Below, piece by piece: positions 1 to 11,140 of a stretch of DNA of 64,000 nt; position 1 is the first letter of the stretch, and each line of letters begins with the position of its first letter. Location: NCBI GenBank assembly GCA_000310025.1, contig FN649737.1, positions 3,523,851 through 3,587,850 on the forward strand, written 5' to 3'. Both the position numbers and the translations under genes were made by a program. The notes under the pieces were generated by a model. That model made no database searches and was not told the origin of the DNA. It was given only the letters and a program-made list of their open reading frames with translations. Source of the stretch: Ectocarpus siliculosus (taxonomy: Eukaryota > Sar > Phaeophyceae > Ectocarpales > Ectocarpaceae).

Positions 1-1960
1 TGGGCCGGGAGTTCGCGATTCGTCGAGGTGTATTTTTTTCCGAATTTCGTGCCTGTGGTAGAGTGGAAAGCGGTTGTTCGTGGGTAAGGACGCTGGGCCT
101 TTCTCACGTCAACATGTGTACTGTAAGGTAAGCAAATTCTTCTGTAATTCCATGATATCCCGGGGCTATATTGCCATTGGAACTTGAATGAAGGTGATAC
201 TGATATCCGAGCAACACGGGGATATTTCGATATTTCCCCTGTGAGTAACAGGCTCAACAAGACGGTTTAGTTTGGTGGCCATCTTGTTATCGGGCTATCT
301 TCTGTGCACTGGGAGGGTGTGTGACAGTGACACGTGTGCATTAAATGAATCGTTGTGTATGGGATGGGTGGGCATTGGGAATGCGGCGGAAATACTTCCA
401 CGGGGAAGGTGGCAGCCGTGTGCCACGAACGTTTCATCGACAGGCTAAATTGAATAGGTAGACACACAGTCATTCCAGCGTCGAAGTTGCTCAAGTTGTA
501 GATTGGACGAGGCTTCAATTTGTGGCAGCCAGTCGTATTTGTGGCGCGAATGGATCGAGATCGGAGCTGTATATAGGTCAGGAGCAACTGCTGCTCGCTC
601 GTGTTTCGTGCTTGAGACGGCCGATCACCGACACAGCCAATCGTTGACGCCAATCAAGCTCAAACTTGCTGATGGCGTCTAAAGTAGCGCAGGACGGCCG
701 ATGGGATGATTTATCACGCCTCGGGGGCCCGGTACAAAAAAAACGCGTGGTTCGGAGCTTCCGAGTGAACGACATCAGACAGATAGACACAGCTATTCTT
801 CCCGTTCAGTGAGACCTCTGTTGACCGTGCCGGTCTCTTCGAGGAACTCTCTTTTTGCTCTTTGTCTCCACCTTTGTCGAAGAGAACTTGACCCTGATGG
901 GGTGAGCCAAACGATTCCTTAAGGTCTTTTCGTCGACATACGCCGAGCAGCAATTGCACTCGCATGTGTTCCTCTGATTGTAGGCATCTGTCCACGATGC
1001 CGTTGCAGCAAATATGGCAAGCTGTCGCTGCTGCTGCTGCAATCGAATATCACCGAGACCTCATGCTTGGTGGGGTATCAAAGCTCATGACCCAACGTTG
1101 GAGTTTTGACAGGAGTTCAAGGTCTGGTTTGGACCACCATTTTCGCCTCAGCCTGCGACTTACTACGCGCAAACGTACCAAAGACAAATGTTTTTCTTCA
1201 AGGTTCAAGCTTGGTGTTGCTTCTAGGGCACCACCATATCTTCTTTTACAATCACGCGAAAATTGTGGGATGCACCGGTCACTTCCTATGATGGTATCTA
1301 CTAGGGTATTGTGCACTATATGCACTATAAAAACATGTAGATCCCGAACTTTTCTCTGCCATCTTCAACTAATACATGGCGAAACAGTAGTTTTGTGTTC
1401 GTCAACGTCGCGTCCGCGCTGTCGAGTGATTCTTCCTCCAAGTGCCCGCCGCAATGTTTCAGATTGCTAGCGTCAGCGTGAATAGAAACCTTCGACGATG
1501 GACCCAGGTTGAAGAGAAAGGCAATCAGTCGTAGCGTAGGATCAACCATAGTAGTCGAATCGAATGCGTCACAATTGTTGATATAAATCTCAAGCACATG
1601 GGGCCTGCTCTTTCTACGAATCATTGCCGTTGGCGCCGTGCCTGAACACACGCACGCCCTGGGAGCAACATGTACCAACAAACCTCTTAGAAAGTTGAGC
1701 CCAAGCGATGTCTTTGCTAGGGTGTCTACGAACTACGAGCAGTCTCTTCGATTGGGGTCACTTTGGGGTCACGATTAAACCAAGGGCAAATCCGTCCCGT
1801 TCGTCTCTCTGTCTCTGCGGGTTGGTTGCTCGCCCGCCAGGTTGTCGCACATACCTTCGAGCAGCTGATGAATCCTAAAGGAAGGGCGATCTGGGGAAGT
1901 ACGCGCGGTCGAAACGTCACCGCCCAACATAGTCGGGTCATGTACATTATTTGAACAAAA
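1..1960. other. Region without a supported gene
   Basis: Short overlapping open frames occur on both strands, for example near 964-1470 plus and 1325-1681 minus. None shows a recognisable domain, a consistent codon pattern or convincing splice borders. A short CTG/CTGCTG run lies near 1027-1040. I see nothing else here that I can support. Confidence 0.5.
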
Positions 1961-1964
1961 TATG

Positions 1965-3050
1965 CGAATTCTCATGGGAAGAATGAGAGTTCTCATGCGA
2001 CCCCATGGGACCTCATGGGACCTCATGAGAACTCGCGTGAGAAGACTCATGGGGTCGCATGAGAACTCTCATGGTGTCCCATAAGACCTCTCATGAGAAC
2101 TCCTGAGACTTCTCATGAGAATTCTCATGAGGTCTCATAAGACTCGTATGAGACCCCACGAGAATTCTCATGAGAAGTCTCATAAGAACCCATGAGCTCT
2201 CATGAGCTCTCATGAGCTCTCATGAGCTCTCATGAGAGCTGATTTAGCTCTCATGGGCTCGCATGACCTCTCATGAGAGCTAATTTACCTCTCATGACCT
2301 CTCATGAGAGCTGATTTATCTCTCATGATCGCTAAATTAGCTCTGATGGGCTCCCATGACCTCTCATGACCTCTCATGACCTCTCATTAGCTCTCATGGG
2401 CTGTCATGACCTCTCATGAGAGCTAATTAAGATCTCATGAGAGCTAAGAGCTCATGAGAGCTCATGAGAGCCCATCAGAGCTGATTTAGCTCTCATGAGA
2501 GCTGATTAGCTCTCATGAGAGCACATGAGAGGTCATGACCTCTAATGGGCTCTCATGAGCTCTCATGAGAGCTAAAGGAGCTCTCATGGGCTCTCATGAC
2601 CTCTCATGAGAACCAATTAGCTCTCATGAGAGCCCATGAGAGCTAAATTTGCTCTCATGAGAGGTCATGAGAGGTCATGAGAGGTCATGAGAGCCCATGA
2701 GAGCCCATGAGAGCTGATTTAGCTATCATGGGCTCTCATTAGCTCTCATGAGAGCTAATTCAGCTCTCATGGGCTCTCATGAGCTCTCATGACAGCTAAC
2801 GAGCTCTCAGGAGATCTCATGGGCTCTCATGAGCTCTCATGAGCTCTCATGAGAAGTAATGGGAGCCCATGAGAGCTCGTGAGAAGCCATGGGAACGCAT
2901 GCTATTCCTTGACACTCGAACAGAACCCATGATACTCCATGAGACTCCATGAGACTCAATTGGACTAGATGAGAAGCCATGAGAAGCAATGAGAAGCCAA
3001 GAAGGTCCATGATACCTAATAACTCCTCGTGAGAACAGCTGAGACCCGAA
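1965..3050. repeat. CATGAG palindromic minisatellite
   Basis: About 1 kb is built from variants of the 10-bp unit CATGAGCTCT and its self-complementary relatives (TCTCATGAGA, AGCTCTCATGAGAGCT). It is densest at about 2170-2880, with perfect head-to-tail runs near 2195-2240. Units are interrupted by short spacers such as GATTTA. Most of the block is its own reverse complement at the unit level, so any transcript would fold on itself. There is no coding support; open frames across it are repeat translations. Edges decay gradually, with degenerate units up to about 3050. Confidence 0.9.
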
Positions 3051-3189
3051 GCGTGGGATATATAGGCCACCCGACATGTCGTGCGATGCCACATGATCTT
3101 GGCGCTTTTGTGTACATGTAGCCAACGACTAGAGGTCATGTACAGGGAGCGTGATGGTACCATTCCCGATTTCAGTAAGACCCACACTC

Positions 3190-4100
3190 TTATGGCCGCG
3201 GTTTTGTACGCGGCAGGGATAAGACCTCTCTAGTGGGCCGTCGTGGCGCGTAACAGTACACCGTCAACATCCTGGCACCGACGACACCAAGCGTGGGATG
3301 CGACGATCCGCAATACCCCCCCAAGTGTGCTGTTGGTGTGGTGGAGACATGCGCATATTACATGTGGGCCCAAGTCGTGCGTCAAACGCATCGCCGTGCG
3401 GCGTCAACCCCATGACCGACGAGAACGTGTGCGTGGCAACGGCCACGCTCTAGTTGTACGTTCAGTACTATGCGTTCAGTTATATTCCGGAGTCGCGCGA
3501 ATGATAATAGCATTGTTTTAGAGCACAATATGTAATCGATGTGAAGTGAGTGTTGCAGCGTTAGGCAAAGGCAGCCGCGTGACTGCAAGGAGACGATAAA
3601 CAGAAAATTTACCCAAGATCAACAATTCAGCCTGCCGACGAGAGGAGACTAGACTGGCAGGACGAAGCTTATATGTGCCTTGTCGTTTGACACCTTTTAC
3701 GACACCTGGTATACAATTATCAAAGCTCGCGTCACCCCTCCTTCTGAAAGCCAACTCTGTTTCAAAAAACGGCTTTGGACGGCTTACGGTGACAAGGCCC
3801 ACACAGGAACAATAATACGTCTACATCCCAATAAACGTCTTCGACAAAAACCCAGCGAGTATTCCCGGGTGAAGCACGTAGTATGGGTATGGATGCCACA
3901 TTATGGCCAGTGGGAAATTACACCCTCTTGCCAACGTTCATGTGCCCCACGCGGTCGCTCACTTTAAACGGACCGTGTAAGACTGCCGTAAACTACCAGC
4001 TATCCAGAATAAGCTAACGGTCACACTCTCTCTCCTTTTTAGACCCCATTATCCAAGCCTATGGAGAGAGTAAACCCCCTTCACCTCGCGGCATCACGGG
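3190..4100. other. Region without a supported gene
   Basis: Only short overlapping frames are visible. A frame at 3680-3967 plus has no recognisable motif. I see no repeats or RNA genes. Confidence 0.4.
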
Positions 4101-4101
4101 T

Positions 4102-4299
4102 TCATGGTGGGTCTTTCGACATGAGCTTCTTCTGCGCCAGCAACTCGTTCTTGATGACCATGTTGGTGTTCAAGACCAGCTGCGAAAGAATACGCGGCAT
4201 CCTCATGACGATGTACCTGAAGCCTGGTGGTATGTACAACAACACGAAGTCAGCAGGAAGTGCATGGCGCCGGAAGTAAGTGCTGATTGCACGAGGCAC
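4102..4299 (-). CDS. Possible orphan terminal exon, hypothetical protein
   Basis: On the minus strand a good acceptor (TTTGTAG, ending at 4300) is followed by 65 codons and a TGA at 4102-4104. The peptide has a hydrophobic segment (ADFVLLYIPPGF) and a basic end (AQKKLMSKDPP) and reads like real protein. No upstream exon could be joined, because the sequence 5' of it on this strand runs into a dispersed repeat. It may be the 3' exon of a truncated gene or a chance frame. The family was not recognised. Confidence 0.28.
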   Translation of the reverse strand: MPRAISTYFRRHALPADFVLLYIPPGFRYIVMRMPRILSQLVLNTNMVIKNELLAQKKLMSKDPP

Positions 4300-4520
4300 C
4301 TACAAAGTGAGGTGTTAGAACAGAGCAGCTCCCGGACCCATCGATGGAAATGAAGTACAAACGATGAGGCTGCATATGTCTAGTATTCCCAGACGTTTTG
4401 CACGATGAGGTTAGGTTGTTTTTCGCAGTCATTCCGGTGAGTCGATAGTAACCGCCGTATGTGGACGCTCAAGATTTGTCCCTCACGTATCACGTAACGT
4501 GGGTGTGTGTGTGTGTGTGT

Positions 4521-4788
4521 GTACTCATAGTCGTGCATGCCGTAGTCGTTAGACGAATGAGCTCGCATCCCTACAAAGCCGGGACGGAGCACGCCGGGTT
4601 CTCACCGGACCAGGCTCTCACATCACCAAGCGCGAAGAGCCGTGAGATATTCGGCGAGTCGCATGAAGGGTGAGCTGCATCGTGCTAACGGTGTTCGGCA
4701 TCTTGTGCTTGCTTCCTTGCGTACGGATGGCAGCTGCGTATGACTTAGTTTTTTATCTGGTGCTTTCACTTCCAGAGACTTTTGTAAG
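4521..4788 (+). repeat. 268-bp dispersed repeat, copy 1
   Basis: This segment matches 48336-48603 over its whole 268-bp length and in the same orientation. It begins right after a (GT)n run and ends at GTTGTAAG/TTTGTAAG. A truncated inverted relative is at about 34663-34788. It contains a GCATGCCGTAGTCGTTAGAC core followed by a GGGTTCTCACC motif, loosely like tRNA-promoter boxes. It may be a SINE or another short retroposon; I did not find target-site duplications. Confidence 0.75.
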
Positions 4789-4789
4789 C

Positions 4790-5573
4790 GAAAGAGGCGC
4801 TATTCAGCGCGACAGTTGAAAGAGCCCGATATTTACATATTTTGGGGGCCCTTTTTTCAACCCTGAGGATGAAGAGAAAAAAAGTCGCGGTTCGCGTTCC
4901 GCGGCTAATTCTTATGGGTTACCGTCGCGGCTTGCTGGGGAATCAGTCGCCAGCTAATGTACGACAATACACAGGGCGATAGCATACATGCATTGTGCAT
5001 CCCGCGATGTAAGCCTGTTGTCGTAGTTGACGGAGGAAGCATGCCACAAGTAAGTCTAACCTGCGCTGCGATGTAAATACTAGCCTTCCCATGATACCAG
5101 ACATTGTTGCAGAGCATTTACCGCCGACCTGCTCTCCCTCAGTGTCTCGATCTCTCTCCGTCTCCCTCTGCTCTGTTCGCGCCCCTGCCTGGATTGGCGG
5201 GATTTGTCTCGGTGGTGCTCGGCGCATGCCCGTACTTAGGTTCTGCGAAGGGGGCAAAGGCGCCTGGGCTTTCGTCGCCATCAAGACGAAAGTCGATGGA
5301 AAAATCGCAACAGGACACGCGTACAACCGACATTACGACCCGTCAGATTTAGGTCAGTGCCGACGTAGACGTGGGCCGGAGAGAGAGGAAATAGGCAAGA
5401 GGGGCAGGACCTAAAAGATATATGGCAGTCGCCACATAGGTACCGGGGGGGGGTATTGAGCCAGGCTGCTGATGGTGCACGGATCCAGACACACACCAGC
5501 GTCATCTGTTTGTGGGGCAGCTATGCGTGCACCACAGAGGGACAGCAGGCGTGCGACGGAAGCGAGCATGGTC
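4790..5573. other. Region without a supported gene
   Basis: Short frames overlap on both strands at 5091-5414. A G-run (5447-5455) and a GC-rich decayed segment near 4860-4905 are present. The latter resembles 9050-9100 (both contain CGCGNTCCGCGGCT), suggesting another old dispersed repeat. Confidence 0.4.
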
Positions 5574-5578
5574 GTATG

Positions 5579-5815
5579 TGTTCGTGTGTGCATGAGCGGA
5601 TGAGAATATTCCAACGGGACTGTAGGAATTGGCTACGCAGATAGGAATTGATAGTCCCCTGGGTTGGTTTCATGGTTGATCCACGGGGCTCGACCCTGCG
5701 GGAGTGCTTGCTGTGTCGTGGCACTCTCTCTCTCCCGCCGCGTCCTGATCGTGTCTGCTGTCCTAAATACAAGTGATACCATCATCTTCAACACACTTAC
5801 AAGGGTACACTAACA
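5579..5815 (+). repeat. 5' LTR (237 bp)
   Basis: Direct copy of 7645-7881 with TGTT...AACA termini. It contains a CT-rich tract (about 5727-5737) and is followed by the putative primer-binding region near 5816-5845. That region includes GGTCATCAGAG, only loosely like an initiator-Met primer site. Confidence 0.95.
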
Positions 5816-5842
5816 CTCTAGGGTCGGGGAGAGGTCATCAGA

Positions 5843-6274
5843 GTGGTGGGCTCCCAGCACTCCAGCATCAGGCAGGGGAAGAACCATCGGTACGGCAACC
5901 GCAACAATCACAAGGCGTCTGAGCAGGGATTACTCGTGAGCACCAACAATGGCGGCGGTGGAAAAGCTGGTCGCAACCGCGGCCGTGGGGGACGCAACGG
6001 CAACGGCAACGGCGGTGGAGACGGTCGCAGTGACGGCGGCCGCCGCAGGGGCCGGTGCTACCGGTGCAACAGGCGAGGGCACCAGTCGGCCTCGTGCACT
6101 ACCCCCATCACCAACTTCTTGACCCAGTGCGAAGTCTGCGACGGGTATGGACACGATAAGAGCAAGTGCCCGTCAGCGAAGGTTGAGGAGGAGGCGAAGG
6201 GCGAGACGGCAGTCATGGCGGTTGTGGTGGCGAGCGATGACGAGGAGCTGGATGTGGCACGTGAGGCGTTGTAA
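5843..6274 (+). pseudogene. Gag-like protein with two CCHC zinc knuckles
   Basis: The frame encodes a Gly/Asn/Arg-rich linker followed by two nucleocapsid zinc knuckles, CYRCNRRGHQSASC and CEVCDGYGHDKSKC. Both are exact CX2CX4HX4C and lie at about residues 72-106 of the 143-codon frame. It ends in an acidic tail. This is the RNA-binding nucleocapsid part of a retrotransposon Gag. The open frame starts at GTG codons with no in-frame ATG, so the N-terminal capsid part is missing. Translation would need an unseen start, or the ORF is a remnant kept inside a non-autonomous element. Confidence 0.8.
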
Positions 6275-6395
6275 GGACAGGCGGGGGAAAGACGCCAAAG
6301 CCGCGCGGGTCACCGCGCACGCTCCATCTACACCATCGCAGCAGCGTGGAAAGGTGAAGTCACAGAAAACCGGCCGCAAGGCCGCGAGCCCATAG

Positions 6396-6570
6396 CCGCG
6401 ACGGAAGGGGCGCGGGAGGGCAACAACAAAAATAACACGGCGGGAGGGCCGTGTGCTCGCAGCTGCGACGGGAGGGGCGCGGGAGGGCAACAACCAAATA
6501 ACACGGCGGGAGGGCCGTGTGCTCGCAGCCGCGACGGGAGGGGCGCGGGAGGGCAACAACAAAAAAAAAA
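6396..6570 (+). repeat. About 66-bp tandem repeat inside the LTR element
   Basis: Roughly two and a half copies of a GC-rich unit occur here. Each contains GCGCGGGAGGGCAACAAC, then ACACGGCGGGAGGGCCGTGT, then CTCGCAGC. The middle part is a hairpin (ACACGGC...GCCGTGT). The array ends in an A-run at 6560-6570. It has no coding function that I can see. Confidence 0.8.
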
Positions 6571-7644
6571 ATCTAAGGCCCCATCGCGCGTCGGACGGGG
6601 CGTGAGGGGTGGAGAAAACCGAAGCAGCCCCGTGGCGCGCCGGAAAGGGCGTGAGGGGGAACCCCGCGGCACGTCGGAAGGGGCGTGGGGGGGAGGGTAC
6701 TTGCCTCGTGATGCTAAAACGGGAACTCCTTTTCTGGCGAGGCTACAGGCCGGGACGAGCGCTGGGAGGGGAGCAACACGCATCACAGTGCTGGATTGGC
6801 GCTTCTTTCTTGACGGTATTTGGTGTTTGATGGTATTCGTAGCGAAGTTGGTGATCCTCGTTAGTTGTCATGAGTGCACTTTGGTTGAAGAGCCAGGGAG
6901 GGTGTTCCGTGTTTCTCGGAGGCGTTCGCGTCCACATGTTCAGTATTTTCCTGGTAGTCATTTGGCTGAAACTTCTTGATTGCCGCCAAGTGGGGCCGTT
7001 CTCTAGGTTGCGAAATGTGCAGGAATCTGGGATACTGTTGGAACCGCTGAAGGAACGTATGAGGAAAAATTGGGACATCAGTGTTGTACGTCGACGAGAA
7101 CAGAGGATTGTCGAAAAATGCATGCCGGTTGTGTGTCGCTCAGAAAATGTTGGACGATTGCCTTATGCCCCGGTGCGCTGTGTTACGTCAGCGAGGGGGG
7201 GGGGGCGATTTCGATGTTTGTCTGATGTTTGTTTGAATAACAGATAGTAGTGCAGCCGCATGGTAGTTGTTTGAACCAACTCCTCAGGATAGTCTTACGC
7301 TATTGCTCACCAAGAATTGAGATAGGCCGTTGTTGGAAACAGGGTTATGATCTTGGTACGTCATGCAGGAAGAATATGATAGCACGCCGCCCACGTTTGT
7401 AGATATAGATTCCGAGCGTGGATCCTGGCGCGACTGGTATTGTGCATGTATTGATCTTGCTCTGGTAGCGCAACAGTGACAGTATCCGGTGGAACGGTGA
7501 ATATTGGTGGGGGTTTTGACCCGGAGGCCGGGTTTCCCCCTGTTATGTTTTCGCGTTGGTTTTTTTGTCCGTTTGGGTTTTCGTCGCATCCGGCGTGTGC
7601 ATGCCCACTAGTGGTTAGTTACTAGCGTAAAGAACCAGGGAGGG

Positions 7645-7881
7645 TGTTCGTGTGTGCATGAGCGGATGAGAATATTCCAACGGGACTGTAGGAATTGGCT
7701 ACGCAGATAGGAATTGATAGTCCCCTGGGTTGGTTTCATGGTTGATCCACGGGGCTCGACCCTGCGGGAGTGCTTGCTGTGTCGTGGCACTCTCTCTCTC
7801 CCGCCGCGTCCTGATCGTGTCTGCTGTCCTAAATACAAGTGATACCATCATCTTCAACACACTTACAAGGGTATACTAACA
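7645..7881 (+). repeat. 3' LTR (237 bp)
   Basis: Matches the 5' LTR over its full length and is preceded by a purine tract. A similar purine-tract/TGTTC junction also occurs inside the element at about 6889-6908, possibly the trace of an older LTR edge. Confidence 0.95.
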
Positions 7882-7889
7882 GTATGTGC

Positions 7890-10800
7890 GGCCACCTTTC
7901 AAGATGTTGCACCTTACATGAGGTTGTTTCTTTTCCGTTGATGATGCACATGCACGAAGAAACAACATGTGAAGCTTCTCGCTGTGCGGACGCAAACACG
8001 AAAGTCTGGGCTTTCTGGAAGAGGCACGCATGCGGCATACACCTGGCGGCGAGCCTACCACACCGTAGATGAACACGACCAGCAGGGTTGACATGGGATT
8101 GTGACACGACACATGGCAAATACTGCGTCAGCCTCACAACCTGCACGCCACATCGGTCTCAAGCATTCTGAGCTTCCCGCCAAGTGAAAGCGTACAGTCC
8201 ACCACGAACCAAAAATCAACAAAAAAAGCCGTCGATGGTCAAGATGGCATGATTTTCATGCGAGACATGCTGCTGAAGCAACAACAGCATGCAGGGCACG
8301 GCTTTTGCGAAGACAGTCAGTTGCGCGGTGCAAGTAAGCTACCTGAACCGATCCCGCGGGAGACCTACTTCTTATTACGCACAGCAGCAGCACTAGACAC
8401 TCACGCCCTCGACGGTTTCTTTGAATGATGGTACGTGTGATCTGGACTTGATAAGGTGTGGTATGTTGTGTGTTCAATTGCGATCATCGGTGTGCTCTTT
8501 TTGGAGCAGTCGTTTGGACCCCCTGAAAATCAATAAACACCCGCCAGGTTACACATTGTGCATGCCTACGGTATACCCACGGTGTACAGGTCGTACAGGC
8601 CCGGCATATCCTGGTTTTCATAGCTAGTCTCGGACCAGCGTCTCTGCGGTGATGCGTTTGTTGGTGGTGTTCTTACGTCTCTGTCGGTGTTTCTTGTCCA
8701 GGTTTGATCCGCGTGCGCGCGCGATGCCCGCTTTTGGGTACGCCTTTTAGATAATAAACCCAGCGTTTGGGGAGCAAGACATACTACAAGACGTACTACG
8801 AAATTTGGCGACAGACGCCTGTGAAGCACGGCCATCTGTTGCCGAAGCACGACCAATCCCGTGCAACGAAAGAGCGCGATATTCTATTTACTTCTTCGTC
8901 GGAAGCGAACTGGCCGTCAATCTAAGCCCTACAGATCTCGTGCTGGTTCCAAAGGTGGGCAATATCGGCTTCCAGGAAACCGCGGTTTGGGGCGCCTATA
9001 TCGTGCGGCGCAAGTTTGGCCGATATTTCGAGCATTTTTTCTGTATCCTGGGGACGAAGGGAAACAATGTGGCGCTTCGCGCTCCGCGGCTCATTTCCAC
9101 GAACTACAGCTGATTGATGTAACTGTCGTCAGGCGTGTGCATCCACGGGAGGAAGTGCGTGTGATAGCGAGGGGCTCTACAGGTGTAACAGGGCCTTTTT
9201 GTTCTTGTTTTTTCCCCCTGAAACAGCAACACCGCCTATCCGAGATGTTTGGTGAAGAAATCAAACCGCATATTGGATGATGATACATTCATCATGGTCG
9301 CACCCCTATCTCCAAATATGAGCAGTACATACAGATAGCTAAACTAAACTTCCAGTGCACGTGGTGGTAGCATGGCACACGTCCCACGACAAACTAGGAG
9401 ATCGCGCCCATGAATGACGAACAAGGCTTGAAAGTAGATTCGCTGCAATACTGGAAGAACACGGCACGCCCTAGGTTTGGGTCTGACATGACGTCCCTTT
9501 CCCAATGTGACGGACCAAAACGTCCACAGCTAGGCGCATAACAACCAGGTCGCATTTTGTGTTTGCCCCTTTCCTTGTACTGACTGCGAACGATGGGTAC
9601 CCGGGGCCACATCACCGTGTTCTTGCCACCGGACCATGGGTTCCACATGCACAAAACGGTACGATGTGCTATCTATATCATTGGTTATCGCAGTAATCAT
9701 TGTTCCGCGAAGCGCACGCGGATCCCGTTACTCTCCAACGAAATGCGCTTACACTCCGTCTGCAACAGGTCAAGACGGGCGCTAGTGGAATCCGATAATC
9801 AGGGTCAATGTTGCCGTGGGGTCACGTGGTTGCCATTGTACGGCGGCATTCTTGCCATTGGCCTACGGTATGCACAGACCCAAGAACGTAGAAGGCCGCA
9901 CTGTGTCGACGGGTGTTCCCGCCATTTTACCGGACAACCGGCATTGGCGAGGGTATGAGACAACAGCTACGGTTGATCCTTCGCGTTCCGTGAAACTAGA
10001 GGTTGGGCGACTTTTTTTTTTCGAATCGTACAAGTAGAAGCGTTATGCCAAAGTGTGCACCCCGGGCTTTTTGTCTCCCCTGCGGTGCTTACATACATAC
10101 CACGCATTGACCCACGCATTGTCAAATCCTGTCGGCTAACCGCATAGCAGGAGGCTGTGTTGACCGTGTTTTGGTGCTGGCGTTTGGTGTTGCGCTGTCA
10201 TGTATAGCTGTGCGTGGAATATGTGCCTCCCATACGGCACGTCCAAATCTCATCTTACCTAACATTTTCCGGTAACTCTATCATCCTAACCAAACCTCAA
10301 ACTACGTACATGTAGTAGTCGACCATGGACGCCGTTGCCGCCCTCCGATTTGAGGGAGAAGATTCCGCCGTGAACGTCGTAACCGACAAGGAGGGACAGC
10401 TGCCCGTTGCTATTTTCGGGAGACTCCGCGAGCAAGGCAAACACCACAGCCACGGTAGAGATCGCGTAGGTGACCACAATGTAGACAGTACTTGTCACAT
10501 TGCGAACGATGACCCGCCGGTACAATGCCCCCCCTGATTGAGTGCCTCCTTGGGTCGCTCGCATTGGCTTCACAAACAGCATCAACAGGAGCAAGAACTG
10601 GAGAGGGAGGAGCGGAAGGGGCGCACGATCGTCGTCCATCACCATCAATTCAACGCATGAATTTCTTCGAAAATTCCACAAACCGACGGAAGCGAGTGAC
10701 GCTGCATTGCTTACACCAACTCTATTTCTCACTGTCGTACTATTAACCTGCTTGTACATAGTCATCATGATAGACGGTCGAGGGCGCACCAAAACGTTAC

Positions 10801-11140
10801 CGTCGATGGTTGACACCATCGGCCGTTGCCCCCGGGACCACACAAACATTTCTCAAGGTTCAGAAACGGGTCTTTGCATCTCTTCGCATGTGAACGTACT
10901 CCAAAGCAACGGCACAGCACGAATGTTCTCAACGTAAATCGTTCATCATCATGTTGATACATTAGTCTGGGCGGCGGTTGAAGCTCACACCGCGGTACCT
11001 GCTTGGATTCGGCTCTTCACCTCGACGATCAGCATTCCGTTGTTCACCCCGTTTCCCGTGGCATTTTCTTCCGTGGAAACAGTGTCGTCCTCCAAACAGC
11101 CATTGAAACACGACGTCCCCTGATAGGAAGAGCAACATAC
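7890..11140. other. Region without a supported gene
   Basis: Several frames of 70-187 codons overlap. The largest (10286-10849, minus) includes a hydrophobic stretch, but it has no recognised domain and no supported splice sites. The GC-rich decayed repeat near 9050-9100 resembles 4860-4905. I support no gene here. Confidence 0.4.

Larger units (their letters stand above)
5574..7886 (+). mobile_element. Non-autonomous LTR retrotransposon (gag-only)
   Basis: Two 237-bp direct repeats at 5579-5815 and 7645-7881 begin TGTT and end AACA and differ at about one base (GTACAC against GTATAC). The five bases before the left repeat (5574-5578) and after the right repeat (7882-7886) are both GTATG, a perfect target-site duplication. 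A purine-rich AGGGAGGG lies directly before the 3' LTR, as expected of a polypurine tract. The interior (about 1.8 kb) has only a gag-like zinc-knuckle ORF and low-complexity sequence. There is no protease, integrase or reverse transcriptase, so it must be mobilised in trans. The near-identical LTRs imply a recent insertion. The layout fits gag-only (TR-GAG) elements; the superfamily (Ty1/copia more likely) is an inference from short LTRs and the 5-bp duplication. Confidence 0.93.

Noticed and set aside
964-1470. 168-codon plus-strand frame, and a nearby frame loosely like a reverse transcriptase (NVFLQGSSL)
   Set aside because: Only a few residues resemble the copia RT motif, and other RT, integrase and protease motifs are absent.
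1965-3050. CRISPR array
   Set aside because: There are no unique spacers of constant length. Units are contiguous 10-bp palindromes in a eukaryotic context.
10286-10849. 187-codon minus-strand frame with a hydrophobic segment
   Set aside because: No recognised domain, an equally open opposite strand and no joinable neighbouring exons. Kept only as a weak possibility.
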